From Alphaproteobacteria bacterium UBA2954 (GTDB lineage Bacteria > Pseudomonadota > Alphaproteobacteria > Puniceispirillales > Puniceispirillaceae): 6,732 bases of DNA. Position numbers and translations under genes: made by a program. Of the stretch, positions 1 through 6,732 are shown piece after piece. The notes under the pieces were generated by a model. The model ran no database searches and was not told the origin of the DNA. It saw only the letters and a program-made list of their open reading frames with translations. The DNA lies in contig DEBO01000072.1 of assembly GCA_002348585.1 (NCBI GenBank), positions 23,535 through 30,266 of the forward strand. The letters run 5' to 3'. The stretch's first letter is position 1. The number at the start of each line of letters is the position of its first letter.

Positions 1-32
1 AAACAGCCCCTGCAAATTTTTGCAGAGGCTGT
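1..32 (-). terminator. Rho-independent terminator of the ftsZ end of the operon
   Basis: An inverted repeat pairs positions 3-16 with 19-32. It has a single mismatch (C9/A26) on the plus strand, which becomes a G-U wobble in minus-strand RNA, so the hairpin is better in the ftsZ reading direction. In practice the stem is about 12 bp around an A/U-rich loop. It starts 25 nt after the ftsZ stop codon. Three T's (minus strand) follow at 3-1 before the window ends, so the full U-tract cannot be seen. On the plus strand the hairpin is not followed by T's, which argues for one-directional use. Confidence 0.8.
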
Positions 33-57
33 ATCAAAGGCCATTTTTTAATTAAAG

Positions 58-1869
58 TTAGTTTGCCTGACGTCGCAGGAAAGCCGGTATATCAAGATCA
101 TCATCTTCATCGTCAGGGTTTGCTGTTGTAACCGGTAGGCTGGGCTGCACAACTTCAACAGCAGGCAGGTCCATAATCACAGGTTCCTCGACATTTGGCA
201 AAGTTACATCTATTCGGTTTAAGACAGGCTCCGTTTTCTCAGCTAACTTGTCCTTTTTCTGCATAGCACTGAGTTGTGCGGCTGCTGAATTGTCAGTTGG
301 CTTTGATGACCAGATTCCTGTAAACCTATTCAGCAGGCCGGGGCGGGTTGTTGCCTCAGTAGCAGCGCCCACAACTTCATCATCGGTGCCGACATCTTTG
401 CTTGCTGCCGGAATATAGACTGGCCGCCGGATAATGGCTGCTTGTTGATGTGTTGCGGCTTTAGACCGCTGTGATCTTTTAGCAAACGCATTGCTTTCGG
501 TAGAAATATTCTCTTCTGGCCCTTCATCCTCGACACGGGCTATAGTTTTAGCCTGATTAGCAGCAGTTTCCAAATCAAGCTGTTCATGTTCTGGTATCAT
601 ATAATTATCTTCTTGTTTTGAACGGCATGACCCGGGGTCATCCGCTGCTTCCACTGTGTGCTGCTCAGGTTTTATCTGCTGTTCAAGAGACGCTGTCTGC
701 GTAGATTGTGGGTCGACCTCTTCAGGTGTATTTTTGGTATCCTCAGTAGCTGAAAGGTCGTATGTCGGTGGGATAGAAGCTGGTGCAAGATGGCCAAAAT
801 TAATTACCTGTTTGACTTTCTCTGAAGACATAATCTCATTAGAGGCTCCAGCACTGTCTGTGTCAGCAGTTCCTTTAAGTGGAAGCGGCGTGCTTATTGA
901 CAACGCATCAATGCCTGTTGCTACAACTGATACCCGCATAACACCTTCTAACTTTTCCTCAAAGGCAGACCCAAAGATAATTGTCGCATCTGGATCTACT
1001 TCTTCCCGGATGCGGTTTGCAGCTTCATCAACTTCAAACAAAGTCATGTCCATTCCGCCAGTGATGTTAATGAGAACGGCTTTGGCCCCTTTCATAGAAC
1101 TGTCATCGAGAAGTGGATTATTGATTGCTGACTCAGCCGCTTCGATGGCTCTTGTTTCGCCAGAGGCCTCCCCTGTGCCCATCATTGCTTTACCCATTTC
1201 TGACATCACGGCTCGGATATCTGCAAAGTCCAGATTGATAAGCCCTGGCTTGATCATGAGGTCAGTTACCCCACAAACGCCCTGATGCAAGACAGCATCT
1301 GCCATATGGAAGGTATCAGCTAGTGTGGTGCGCTCATTTGCCAGCCGAAACAGGTTCTGGTTTGGAATGACAATCAGTGTGTCAACATAGGCCTGCAAAG
1401 CCTCAACACCGGCATCAGCCTGTTCCATTCTGCGCTTGCCCTCAAAATCAAAAGGTTTTGTTATTACGCCAACAGTCAAAATACCACGCTCTTTTGCTGC
1501 TCTTGCAATAACAGGGGCAGCCCCTGTACCTGTGCCACCGCCCATGCCAGCTGTGATAAATACCATATGGCTGTCTGCAAGCTCTGCAAGCACTTCATCA
1601 AGTGATTCTTCAGCTGCCTTGCGGCCCATTTCTGGCTTTGATCCTGCGCCTAGGCCACCGGTCAGGCTGGTGCCTAGCTGAATTTTTCGGGAGGCCATTG
1701 AATGGGCTAGTGACTGTCCATCGGTATTGGCGACCAGAAAATCTACACCTTCGAGATTGGCGTCGATCATATTGTTAACAGCGTTGCAGCCCGCACCGCC
1801 AACACCGATCACTGTGATTCGCGGCCGTAATTCCTGCATTGTCTGAGGAACACTGAGATTAATAGTCAT
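58..1869 (-). CDS. ftsZ: Cell division protein FtsZ, long-linker alphaproteobacterial type
   Basis: Tubulin-like GTPase (603 aa) that polymerises in the cytoplasm at the division site to form the Z-ring. Seen in the sequence: N-terminal GTP-binding segment [15 protein letters not shown] (about 20-34); tubulin signature [10 protein letters not shown] (110-119); VIPNQNLFR (167-175); and the T7 loop [11 protein letters not shown] with catalytic-type residues N212, D214 and D217. The folded core ends near residue 320 (VVATGID). A low-complexity linker of about 265 residues, rich in S, T, E, P and A, follows. The acidic stretch DDEDDDLD leads into the C-terminal peptide [11 protein letters not shown] (593-603), which binds partners such as FtsA. 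Total length clearly exceeds E. coli FtsZ (383 aa) and is also longer than Caulobacter FtsZ (508 aa), all because of the linker. The ATG start is set by GGGAG at 1876-1880, 6 nt upstream. A 140-bp gap separates it from ftsA, and a terminator follows directly. Confidence 0.98.
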   Translation of the reverse strand: MTINLSVPQTMQELRPRITVIGVGGAGCNAVNNMIDANLEGVDFLVANTDGQSLAHSMASRKIQLGTSLTGGLGAGSKPEMGRKAAEESLDEVLAELADSHMVFITAGMGGGTGTGAAPVIARAAKERGILTVGVITKPFDFEGKRRMEQADAGVEALQAYVDTLIVIPNQNLFRLANERTTLADTFHMADAVLHQGVCGVTDLMIKPGLINLDFADIRAVMSEMGKAMMGTGEASGETRAIEAAESAINNPLLDDSSMKGAKAVLINITGGMDMTLFEVDEAANRIREEVDPDATIIFGSAFEEKLEGVMRVSVVATGIDALSISTPLPLKGTADTDSAGASNEIMSSEKVKQVINFGHLAPASIPPTYDLSATEDTKNTPEEVDPQSTQTASLEQQIKPEQHTVEAADDPGSCRSKQEDNYMIPEHEQLDLETAANQAKTIARVEDEGPEENISTESNAFAKRSQRSKAATHQQAAIIRRPVYIPAASKDVGTDDEVVGAATEATTRPGLLNRFTGIWSSKPTDNSAAAQLSAMQKKDKLAEKTEPVLNRIDVTLPNVEEPVIMDLPAVEVVQPSLPVTTANPDDEDDDLDIPAFLRRQAN

Positions 1870-2009
1870 GATATTCTCCCTTTGCTATGGGGTTGTTGAG
1901 TCTTTTGTTCAGACCGTCGATAAGTTACAGACTGCGCCGATCTGGGTCTGTGCAGATCAGAAGCAATCATGATGCTGAAAAAACTGAAATTGAGGGGTAA
2001 AGTTGTGCG
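1870..2009 (-). promoter_or_regulatory. ftsA-ftsZ intergenic region, probable site of ftsZ-specific control
   Basis: This is the only real gap in an otherwise overlapping gene set. On the minus strand it contains a small hairpin (GATCTG paired with CAGATC, 1939-1958, 8-nt loop) with no T-run after it, so it is not a good terminator. A TTTCAG direct repeat lies at about 1976-1990. One GANTC site (GAGTC, 1898-1902) and the ftsZ Shine-Dalgarno GGGAG (1876-1880) are also present. I see no convincing -35/-10 pair and no TTAA-N7-TTAA CtrA-type site. That it carries an ftsZ promoter is an inference from the gap and from other Alphaproteobacteria, where ftsZ has its own promoter. Confidence 0.4.
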
Positions 2010-3308
2010 TTACACATTCTCCTTGAACCAGTTGCCAAGACGACCAAACAGGCCTGGGCTTGAGTCACTAGAGAGCGGCGTCTGCCTGATCTCGTCTTCA
2101 GCAGATTGAATATAACGGGCAAGGCCCATACAGGCAGAAAAAGACCCACCCGAAATTTGTCCGTCTGGTCCAGACAAAGGGGCTGGCGGCCTTAGCGCAA
2201 CAGCCTTGTTCCAGAATTCAGAGACGAAATCTGACATACCGGTCAACTGACTAGCCCCGCCTGTTAGTGCCAGATTATAGGAGCGTGCTGGTCCCAGACC
2301 ATTTGTATGCAGCAGATGGTCTACGGCTTCCAAAATTTCTTCGCAGCGCGTTCTGATAATGTCACTTAAAAATTGTCTTTGAACCACTTGTCCACCGGGG
2401 AGGGTGAGGTGATCTCCAGCAGAGACAATATTCGAAAGCACAAAATTATCGCCCTGAATGGGAAAAGGCAGGCTTTTAAGATGTTCTGCACTGATTATGG
2501 TAGGCAGAACAGATCCCTCAATCGCTTTCAGCCGTTCGGCCTCACTAGTAGTGATGGAAAGCATCTTTGCAATATCACGGGTGACATTCAGACCGCCCAT
2601 TCGGATAGTGCCGGCAAAACGGAGTTGTCCTTCGGAAAAAATCGCAACGGAAGTTGTGCCGCCACCAAAGTCAATTAAAAGGGTGCCCAACTCGCGGTCA
2701 TCTTCTGTCAGGCAGGCATGGCCTGCCATAACTGCGCTGTGATGGATGGAACCCAGTTTCAGATGGCATTGTTGGACAGCCTGAGCAAAATTCGTATAAC
2801 TGGTCTGAGAGACAGAAAGCTGTGAAAATTGAAGGCTGAGGCGCTTTCCACACATGCCAAGCGGGTTTTCAATCTGCCTTTGATCGTCGAGCTGGTACAA
2901 TCCAGGCTGGTTTTGAATGCGTACGTGTCCTACTGGTAGATTAAGATGACTGTTATTGTGTGCAATCCGCTGAATGTCGCGACGGCTAATGACCTGATTA
3001 TGAATGTCAATGGTCTGGACATGTTTGGTCACTGCAGGATTGCCACCTGGCGTGACAATATGAATTGTGGATATGGTGATGTCAGCATTGCGTTCAGCTG
3101 CGCTAACGGTTTTTCCAACAGCTGTGCTGAACTTATTCATATCAGTAATTTCGCCCTGCTTCACCCCTGCTGCGGCATGCATGGCCTGACCCAGCAATAG
3201 GATGTCATTCGCTGATGAACGCTGAGCAATGAGACAGGCCAGTTTTGAAGAGCCGATATCCAAAATTCCGAACGGGCTTCGCGCAGCCATTTTTGATGAG
3301 ACAATCAT
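2010..3308 (-). CDS. ftsA: Cell division protein FtsA, actin-like Z-ring membrane anchor
   Basis: Actin-family ATPase (432 aa) that tethers FtsZ filaments to the inner face of the cytoplasmic membrane and recruits later divisome proteins. Seen: phosphate-1 motif FGILDIGSSKLACLI (13-27); the FtsA-specific 1C domain at about 85-165; TEDDRELGTLLIDFGGGTTSVAIF (201-224), containing the phosphate-2 loop; adenosine-type motif LALTGGASQLTGM (346-358); and a C-terminal amphipathic helix GLFGRLGNWFKENV (419-432), the usual membrane-targeting sequence. In the strand after GKRL (154-157), where many FtsAs have a His-containing LxVxxHxV pattern, this protein reads LSLQFSQLSV. This is a mild divergence, judged from memory of the family. 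The ATG start overlaps the ftsQ stop as ATGA and has GGGAG at 3315-3319 with 6-nt spacing. An in-frame ATG six codons later lacks a ribosome-binding site. Length is normal for the family. Confidence 0.97.
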   Translation of the reverse strand: MIVSSKMAARSPFGILDIGSSKLACLIAQRSSANDILLLGQAMHAAAGVKQGEITDMNKFSTAVGKTVSAAERNADITISTIHIVTPGGNPAVTKHVQTIDIHNQVISRRDIQRIAHNNSHLNLPVGHVRIQNQPGLYQLDDQRQIENPLGMCGKRLSLQFSQLSVSQTSYTNFAQAVQQCHLKLGSIHHSAVMAGHACLTEDDRELGTLLIDFGGGTTSVAIFSEGQLRFAGTIRMGGLNVTRDIAKMLSITTSEAERLKAIEGSVLPTIISAEHLKSLPFPIQGDNFVLSNIVSAGDHLTLPGGQVVQRQFLSDIIRTRCEEILEAVDHLLHTNGLGPARSYNLALTGGASQLTGMSDFVSEFWNKAVALRPPAPLSGPDGQISGGSFSACMGLARYIQSAEDEIRQTPLSSDSSPGLFGRLGNWFKENV

Positions 3309-4105
3309 GTCTTGCTCCCATTGCCTCTGATAGGGATATTCGGCTCAACTACAAGCTGGCCGGGAACCCGCAGATCAATTGCGGCAAGATCACGTTCTGT
3401 TATTGCTTGATCCCGTTCTAGCATAGCCAGACGCGACCAGGCCAGAACCGGGTCTTCTTCCGGAAGCTTTATTGTTAGCCCAGAACGCATATGAACATCC
3501 CATCTGCGTTCTGCTATCAGCTGAACCGCCCATACATCTGCAAAAATTTCAGGCTCTGATTCCAACATGCCCAGCAGCACATTTGTGCGTTCGGCTGCCC
3601 CTCTTCCTGAAACAACTACAAGATGTGAAAAGGTAGAAACATCTGCCCCATTAATCATCACTCCTGCCTCATCGATAAGCTGATGACCGGCCGGGGTTTG
3701 TAGCAGGGCAACAGGATGACGTTCAATCAGTTTCACGGTCAGCTTATCTGGCAGGTGTCGGCTGACTACAGCATCTTTTACCCATCCGAGGTCACGCAAT
3801 TCACGGCGAATCTCAGTAAGGTCAATCGCGAAAATGGACTGGTTACGCCATTTAGCCAGTACCGAGCGGATAGTAGCAGTTTCTGTGTGGTTGCGTCCAC
3901 TTACCTCAATTATCTGTAGCGCAAATCCCTTGCTGATACTGAACAGGGCCAGCTCATTATTAATCTGATCGGCCTTCAGATAAACTGCCCCGCTGGACAC
4001 CGACAGCAAGGTGAAGGTGAGAAAGGCAAAATAGTTTTTCCAGCTGACCCCTGCAGTAGGTTTGTCTGTTGTCTTTCGTGTCCAGATGCTGATTATTCGT
4101 CGCAT
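3305..4105 (-). CDS. ftsQ: Cell division protein FtsQ, bitopic divisome scaffold
   Basis: Single-pass inner-membrane protein (266 aa) that links cytoplasmic and periplasmic divisome parts, in the FtsQ-FtsL-FtsB subcomplex in characterised species. Seen: a short basic cytoplasmic N-terminus (MRRIISIWTRK), one transmembrane helix at about 24-44, a POTRA domain at about 62-131 that begins FALQIIEVSGRNHT and ends in WVKDAVVSRHLPDKLTVKLIERHPVALL (108-135), and a beta-domain ending near 255 (LAAIDLRVPGQLVVE). Length is near the family norm. I chose the ATG at 4103-4105: it has GGAG at 4114-4117 (8-nt spacing) and overlaps the ddl end by 13 nt. A TTG start 17 codons upstream (4156) is open but would deepen the overlap to 64 nt and put MRNFRRRACQPF before the natural N-terminus. 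The stop overlaps the ftsA start by 4 nt. Confidence 0.95.
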   Translation of the reverse strand: MRRIISIWTRKTTDKPTAGVSWKNYFAFLTFTLLSVSSGAVYLKADQINNELALFSISKGFALQIIEVSGRNHTETATIRSVLAKWRNQSIFAIDLTEIRRELRDLGWVKDAVVSRHLPDKLTVKLIERHPVALLQTPAGHQLIDEAGVMINGADVSTFSHLVVVSGRGAAERTNVLLGMLESEPEIFADVWAVQLIAERRWDVHMRSGLTIKLPEEDPVLAWSRLAMLERDQAITERDLAAIDLRVPGQLVVEPNIPIRGNGSKT

Positions 4106-5001
4106 TGGGCAATCTCCAGCAAATGGTTGACAAGCTCTTCTCCTGAAATTCCGCAAAAGGCAGCCTGCTCGGGTGTTAGGGATGTGGCAGTCATTCCAGG
4201 TTGGGTGTTAATCTCCAGCATATAGAGCTGGTCCTCGTCCTCATCCCAGATGAAGTCGGCCCGTGCGACACCACGGCACCCTAGAACAGTAAAGGCGCGT
4301 TCCGCCCATCCGCAGCTCTGTTCAGTGACTTCTTCCGGTATATCAGCAGGCACGGTATGCTGAGAGCCGCCAACTTTGTACTTGGCATCAAAATCATAGA
4401 ACTGCCCGGGGACATGAATTTCAGTCACACATAATGCACGGCCATCCAGAACAGATACAGTCAACTCGCGCCCGGTTATATATTCTTCAGCAATCAATTG
4501 CGTATTTGCTGCCCATTGACTCCGTTGAGGCGCGGGCATGCCGTCTTTCACTATTACGACGCCAACAGATGAGCCATCATTACGGGGCTTGATGACATAA
4601 TCGCCGGTATAGTCAGCAGGCTGAACATAGGTATCTTCCTGCAGGTTCAGAAGTGGCGGAACAGTAATGCCGACTGAACTGAAAACCAGGCGCGAGCTGA
4701 TTTTGTCCATTGCGGTAGCAGAGGCCAGCACACCACTGTGTGTATAAGGGATGTTCAGTATATTCAGCAGTCCTTGAACAGACCCGTCCTCACCGATCTG
4801 TCCATGCAGCGCATTAAAGACACGATCTGGCTGAATATCATCCAGCTTATCCAATACATTTCTGTTGAGCTCAACTTCTACAGAATCCCAGCCGGCAAGA
4901 CGGGCTGCCTTACTGCAGAAGCTGGCAGATACACGGCTAACCGCAGCTTCAGAAGTCCAGCCGCCCATCAGAACGGCAACTCGGCGATCATGTGCGGCCA
5001 T
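4093..5001 (-). CDS. ddl: D-alanine--D-alanine ligase (Ddl, DdlB-like)
   Basis: Cytoplasmic ATP-grasp enzyme (302 aa) that joins two D-Ala molecules with ATP hydrolysis; MurF attaches the dipeptide to the UDP-MurNAc-tripeptide. Seen: E18 (equivalent to E. coli DdlB Glu15), NALHGQIGEDGSVQG (63-77), YTHSGVLASATAMDK (86-100), VIKPRNDGSSVGV (136-148), DAKYKVGG with Y208 (equivalent to Tyr216), R247/D249, and LEINTQPGMTATS with E263, N265 and S274 (equivalent to Glu270, Asn272, Ser281). Tyr rather than Phe at 208 indicates a D-Ala-D-Ala rather than a D-lactate ligase. One oddity is the N-terminal loop: GGWTSEAAVSRVSA stands where the family usually has GG-S-ER-VSL-SG. The active-site Glu is kept but the following Arg, Leu and Gly are replaced. 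The ATG is set by AGGAG at 5008-5012 (6-nt spacing). The gene overlaps murB by 14 nt and ftsQ by 13 nt. Length matches E. coli DdlB (306 aa). Confidence 0.96.
   Translation of the reverse strand: MAAHDRRVAVLMGGWTSEAAVSRVSASFCSKAARLAGWDSVEVELNRNVLDKLDDIQPDRVFNALHGQIGEDGSVQGLLNILNIPYTHSGVLASATAMDKISSRLVFSSVGITVPPLLNLQEDTYVQPADYTGDYVIKPRNDGSSVGVVIVKDGMPAPQRSQWAANTQLIAEEYITGRELTVSVLDGRALCVTEIHVPGQFYDFDAKYKVGGSQHTVPADIPEEVTEQSCGWAERAFTVLGCRGVARADFIWDEDEDQLYMLEINTQPGMTATSLTPEQAAFCGISGEELVNHLLEIAQCDE
4114..4117 (-). promoter_or_regulatory. Shine-Dalgarno sequence that decides the ftsQ start
   Basis: GGAG on the minus strand, 8 nt before the ATG at 4103-4105 and inside the 3' end of ddl. It supports the shorter ftsQ reading over the TTG start at 4156. 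Confidence 0.65.
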
Positions 5002-5923
5002 CTTCGGCTCCTGTTGCTGTTTGAGGTGGGGTCAGCCTACCCATGCGTCTGATTTCCCATCTAAGCTCAGTGCCGGAATGTGCAATAACTGCAGCGCGGA
5101 CATCCTCTCCCAGCTGTTCAATATCTGCAGCTGTGGCGTTGCCCTGATTAATCAGGAAATTACAGTGTTTTTCTGATACTCTGGCACCGCCCCGCTGCAT
5201 GCCGCGGCACCCCGCATCATGAATCTGTTGCCAAGCTTTTCTGCCATCTGGGTTGGCAAAAGTTGATCCGCCTGTGCGGACGCCAACAGGCTGGCTGGCT
5301 GCCCGATTGGACAGCATCTGTTTCATAGTGGCCCTGATTTCAGTCTGGTCAGCTGGCTGGCCCCTTAGCCGGGCCGATGTGATGACAACATTCTCTGGAA
5401 CCTTGCTGCGCCGATAAGATAGCTGGAGATCTTTCGGGGTAAGCAACACAGTTTCGCCGCTGCGGGTCATGCCCTTTGCATCGATCAGCACATCTTTGAA
5501 CTCTTTACCATAACATCCGGCATTCATGATGACGCCACCACCAATGGTACCAGGAATAGAAACCAGAAATTCAAGCCCGCCCATACCGGCCTTTGCTGCA
5601 TAACGGGCGACTTCGCTGTCTGCGCATCCTGCCTCTGCATGGATAACCGTGTCGTTATGCTTAATTTTGGTCAAATGGGCAGAGAGATGAATGACAACAC
5701 CCGCAATACCCCCGTCACGGATAAGTGAGTTTGACCCAGCCCCTAGACAGGTCAGTTGCACATCAGCTGGGCATTGTTTCAAAAATGTCTGCAAATCTGA
5801 AATGTCCTGGGGGCTGAACAGCCAGTCTGCTGGCCCACCAACACGCATCCATGTCAAACCTGCCAATTCTGCCATTGGCAGAAATGTCCCCTTCAAATTA
5901 GAAAACCTCTCTGCAGACAGCAT
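4988..5923 (-). CDS. murB: UDP-N-acetylenolpyruvoylglucosamine reductase (MurB)
   Basis: FAD-dependent cytoplasmic enzyme (311 aa) that uses NADPH to reduce UDP-GlcNAc-enolpyruvate to UDP-MurNAc, the second committed step of peptidoglycan synthesis. Seen: TWMRVGGPADWLF (24-36); FAD-binding LGAGSNSLIRDGG (60-72); SIPGTIGGGVIMNAGCYGKE (122-141); LSYRRSKVP (168-176) with the substrate-binding Arg (R171); GGSTFANP (218-225) with proton-donor Ser220; AGCRGMQRGGARVSEKH (237-253); and WEIRRMG with catalytic Glu290. The GGSTF and AGCRG-VSEKH pattern is the short (type II) MurB form. About 16 residues follow the last conserved motif; they look unstructured and run into the ddl overlap. The ATG has AAGGAG at 5931-5936 (7-nt spacing) and shares one base with the murC stop (TAATG). 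Confidence 0.97.
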   Translation of the reverse strand: MLSAERFSNLKGTFLPMAELAGLTWMRVGGPADWLFSPQDISDLQTFLKQCPADVQLTCLGAGSNSLIRDGGIAGVVIHLSAHLTKIKHNDTVIHAEAGCADSEVARYAAKAGMGGLEFLVSIPGTIGGGVIMNAGCYGKEFKDVLIDAKGMTRSGETVLLTPKDLQLSYRRSKVPENVVITSARLRGQPADQTEIRATMKQMLSNRAASQPVGVRTGGSTFANPDGRKAWQQIHDAGCRGMQRGGARVSEKHCNFLINQGNATAADIEQLGEDVRAAVIAHSGTELRWEIRRMGRLTPPQTATGAEDGRT

Positions 5924-6732
5924 TATAAGTCTCCTTTTCGACTAGTAAGGCTGGATTGACCAGTCGACTGACGCGATGTATGCAGACGGTCCAGCTCAGC
6001 GGGTAAATCAGCCGCCCATTGCGTGATGGAGCCTGCACCCAGGCACATGACTAAATCACCTTCCTGCGCAAAGCCAAAAACGGACTCAGCCAGCTCATTT
6101 GGTGTATCCAGCAAATGAGCTGAGCGATGGCCATAAGCGCGCAGCCCCTCAGCTAGTTGTTCCTTTTCAAAGTCCTCAAGCGGGGTTTCTCCAGCAGCAT
6201 AGACATCTGCAACAATGACGTGGTCAGCTTCATTGAAACATGCACAGAAATCAGCAAACAGATCTCGCAGCCGTGTATACCGATGTGGCTGAACAACAGC
6301 AATCAACTTGTTTTCGCCACAATACATGCGGCCAGCATCTAGTGCGGCCTTTATTTCTACAGGATGGTGGCCGTAATCATCAATAACCGTGATGCCACCT
6401 GATATGCCCTTGATATCAAAGCGTCTGCCAATTCCCTTGAACCGGGCAAGGCCTGAACGTATAAGTTCGGTATCAAGACCCATCTCAAGACAAACAGCCA
6501 GGGCGGCCAGACAATTCTGAACATTATGTTCACCCAGCATCGGGAAGGTGACGTCATCCAACCGGCTAGCATTTATGCCTAGGCGATCTGAGATCAGCAC
6601 ATCAAAGTTCATATGTCCGTTGTTGTGGCGCAGATTAGCTGCCCTGATATCCGCATTTGTTGACAGACCATAGGTTATTACTCGCCGGTCGGAGATGGTC
6701 GGTAGAAGCCGCTGAACCGCAGGATGATCGAT
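5923..6732 (-). CDS. murC: UDP-N-acetylmuramate--L-alanine ligase (MurC), C-terminal part
   Basis: Mur ligase that adds L-Ala to UDP-MurNAc using ATP in the cytoplasm. 269 codons up to the TAA stop are visible, somewhat over half of a typical roughly 470-aa MurC. The reading frame stays open to the right edge, so the start, the N-terminal Rossmann domain and the ATP-binding P-loop lie outside. An internal ATG at 6610-6612 could be mistaken for a start, but the 40 codons upstream of it are typical MurC sequence (IDHPAVQRLLPTISDR, then TYGLSTNADIRAAN). Other motifs, numbered from the window edge: GEHNVQNCLAALAV (67-80), FKGIGRRFDIKG (98-109), VIDDYGHHPVEIKAAL (116-131), VVQPHRYTRLRDLF (146-159), ADVYAAGETP (175-184) and GAGSITQWA (232-240). 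The last ten or so residues are variable. It shares one base with the murB start. Confidence 0.97.
   Translation of the reverse strand: MDHPAVQRLLPTISDRRVITYGLSTNADIRAANLRHNNGHMNFDVLISDRLGINASRLDDVTFPMLGEHNVQNCLAALAVCLEMGLDTELIRSGLARFKGIGRRFDIKGISGGITVIDDYGHHPVEIKAALDAGRMYCGENKLIAVVQPHRYTRLRDLFADFCACFNEADHVIVADVYAAGETPLEDFEKEQLAEGLRAYGHRSAHLLDTPNELAESVFGFAQEGDLVMCLGAGSITQWAADLPAELDRLHTSRQSTGQSSLTSRKGDL

Noticed and set aside
656..1285. A 209-codon open frame on the plus strand opposite ftsZ
   Set aside because: It lies wholly antisense to clearly conserved FtsZ, has a low-complexity Ser/Ala/Ile-rich product with no recognisable motif, and is best explained as a by-product of ftsZ codon use.
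1870..2009. CtrA-type site (TTAA-N7-TTAA) or sigma70-like promoter for ftsZ
   Set aside because: I looked for both on the minus strand and found no acceptable match, so no specific promoter element is annotated.
1969..2110. Short plus-strand frame starting at the ATG pair near 1969, crossing from the intergenic gap into the ftsA 3' end
   Set aside because: It is under 50 codons, antisense to ftsA over most of its length, and has no conserved feature.
2373..3200. Several plus-strand open frames of 84-101 codons opposite ftsA
   Set aside because: They overlap one another and the conserved FtsA ATPase motifs; the products resemble no family.
4106..4156. N-terminal extension of FtsQ from a TTG codon at 4154-4156
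   Set aside because: It is a rare start codon with a 64-nt overlap into ddl, and the ATG at 4103-4105 has a good Shine-Dalgarno sequence and gives a normal FtsQ N-terminus.
4738..5176. Two overlapping plus-strand open frames of about 100 codons opposite ddl and murB
   Set aside because: Both are antisense to conserved enzyme motifs, cross the ddl/murB junction and show no family resemblance or good ribosome-binding site.
5923..6612. A complete 229-aa protein starting at the ATG at 6610-6612
   Set aside because: The frame is open upstream to the window edge and those 40 codons encode typical MurC sequence, so this is an internal Met of a truncated-by-window murC.

Overview
This window is the 3' part of a bacterial division and cell wall (dcw) cluster. 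All real genes lie on the minus strand and are read right to left in the order murC (5' part outside the window) - murB - ddl - ftsQ - ftsA - ftsZ, ending in an intrinsic terminator at the left edge. I found no RNA gene, mobile element, CRISPR array or accessory gene, and no sign of an undescribed system. It is an ordinary, well conserved core region.

The proteins point to an alphaproteobacterium. FtsZ begins MTINLSVP, ends [11 protein letters not shown] and has a very long C-terminal linker. MurB has the form I associate with Alphaproteobacteria, with GGSTFANP, AGCRGMQRGGARVSEKH and a C-terminal WEIRRMG. MurC has GAGSITQWA. The gene order (ddl between murB and ftsQ, then ftsA and ftsZ) also fits. 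Base composition looks moderate rather than GC-rich, which would suit a marine lineage such as SAR116, but that narrower placement is only a guess.

Layout: murC (5923-6732, open at the right edge), murB (4988-5923), ddl (4093-5001), ftsQ (3305-4105) and ftsA (2010-3308) overlap end to start by 1, 14, 13 and 4 nt. Each start has a purine-rich Shine-Dalgarno sequence 6-8 nt upstream, so these five genes very probably form one translationally coupled transcript. A 140-bp gap (1870-2009) then separates ftsA from ftsZ (58-1869). It is the only sizeable non-coding stretch and the natural place for extra control of ftsZ. A hairpin at 1-32 closes the unit.

Function: MurB and MurC carry out successive cytoplasmic steps of peptidoglycan precursor synthesis (UDP-MurNAc formation, then L-Ala addition). 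Ddl supplies the D-Ala-D-Ala dipeptide that MurF adds later. FtsQ, FtsA and FtsZ are divisome proteins: the tubulin-like ring polymer (FtsZ), its actin-like membrane anchor (FtsA), and the bitopic periplasmic scaffold (FtsQ).

Points worth a second look are modest: a roughly 265-residue FtsZ linker with two possible conserved islands, a small group of GANTC sites around the ftsZ start, a non-canonical N-terminal motif in Ddl, and the terminator directly behind ftsZ.
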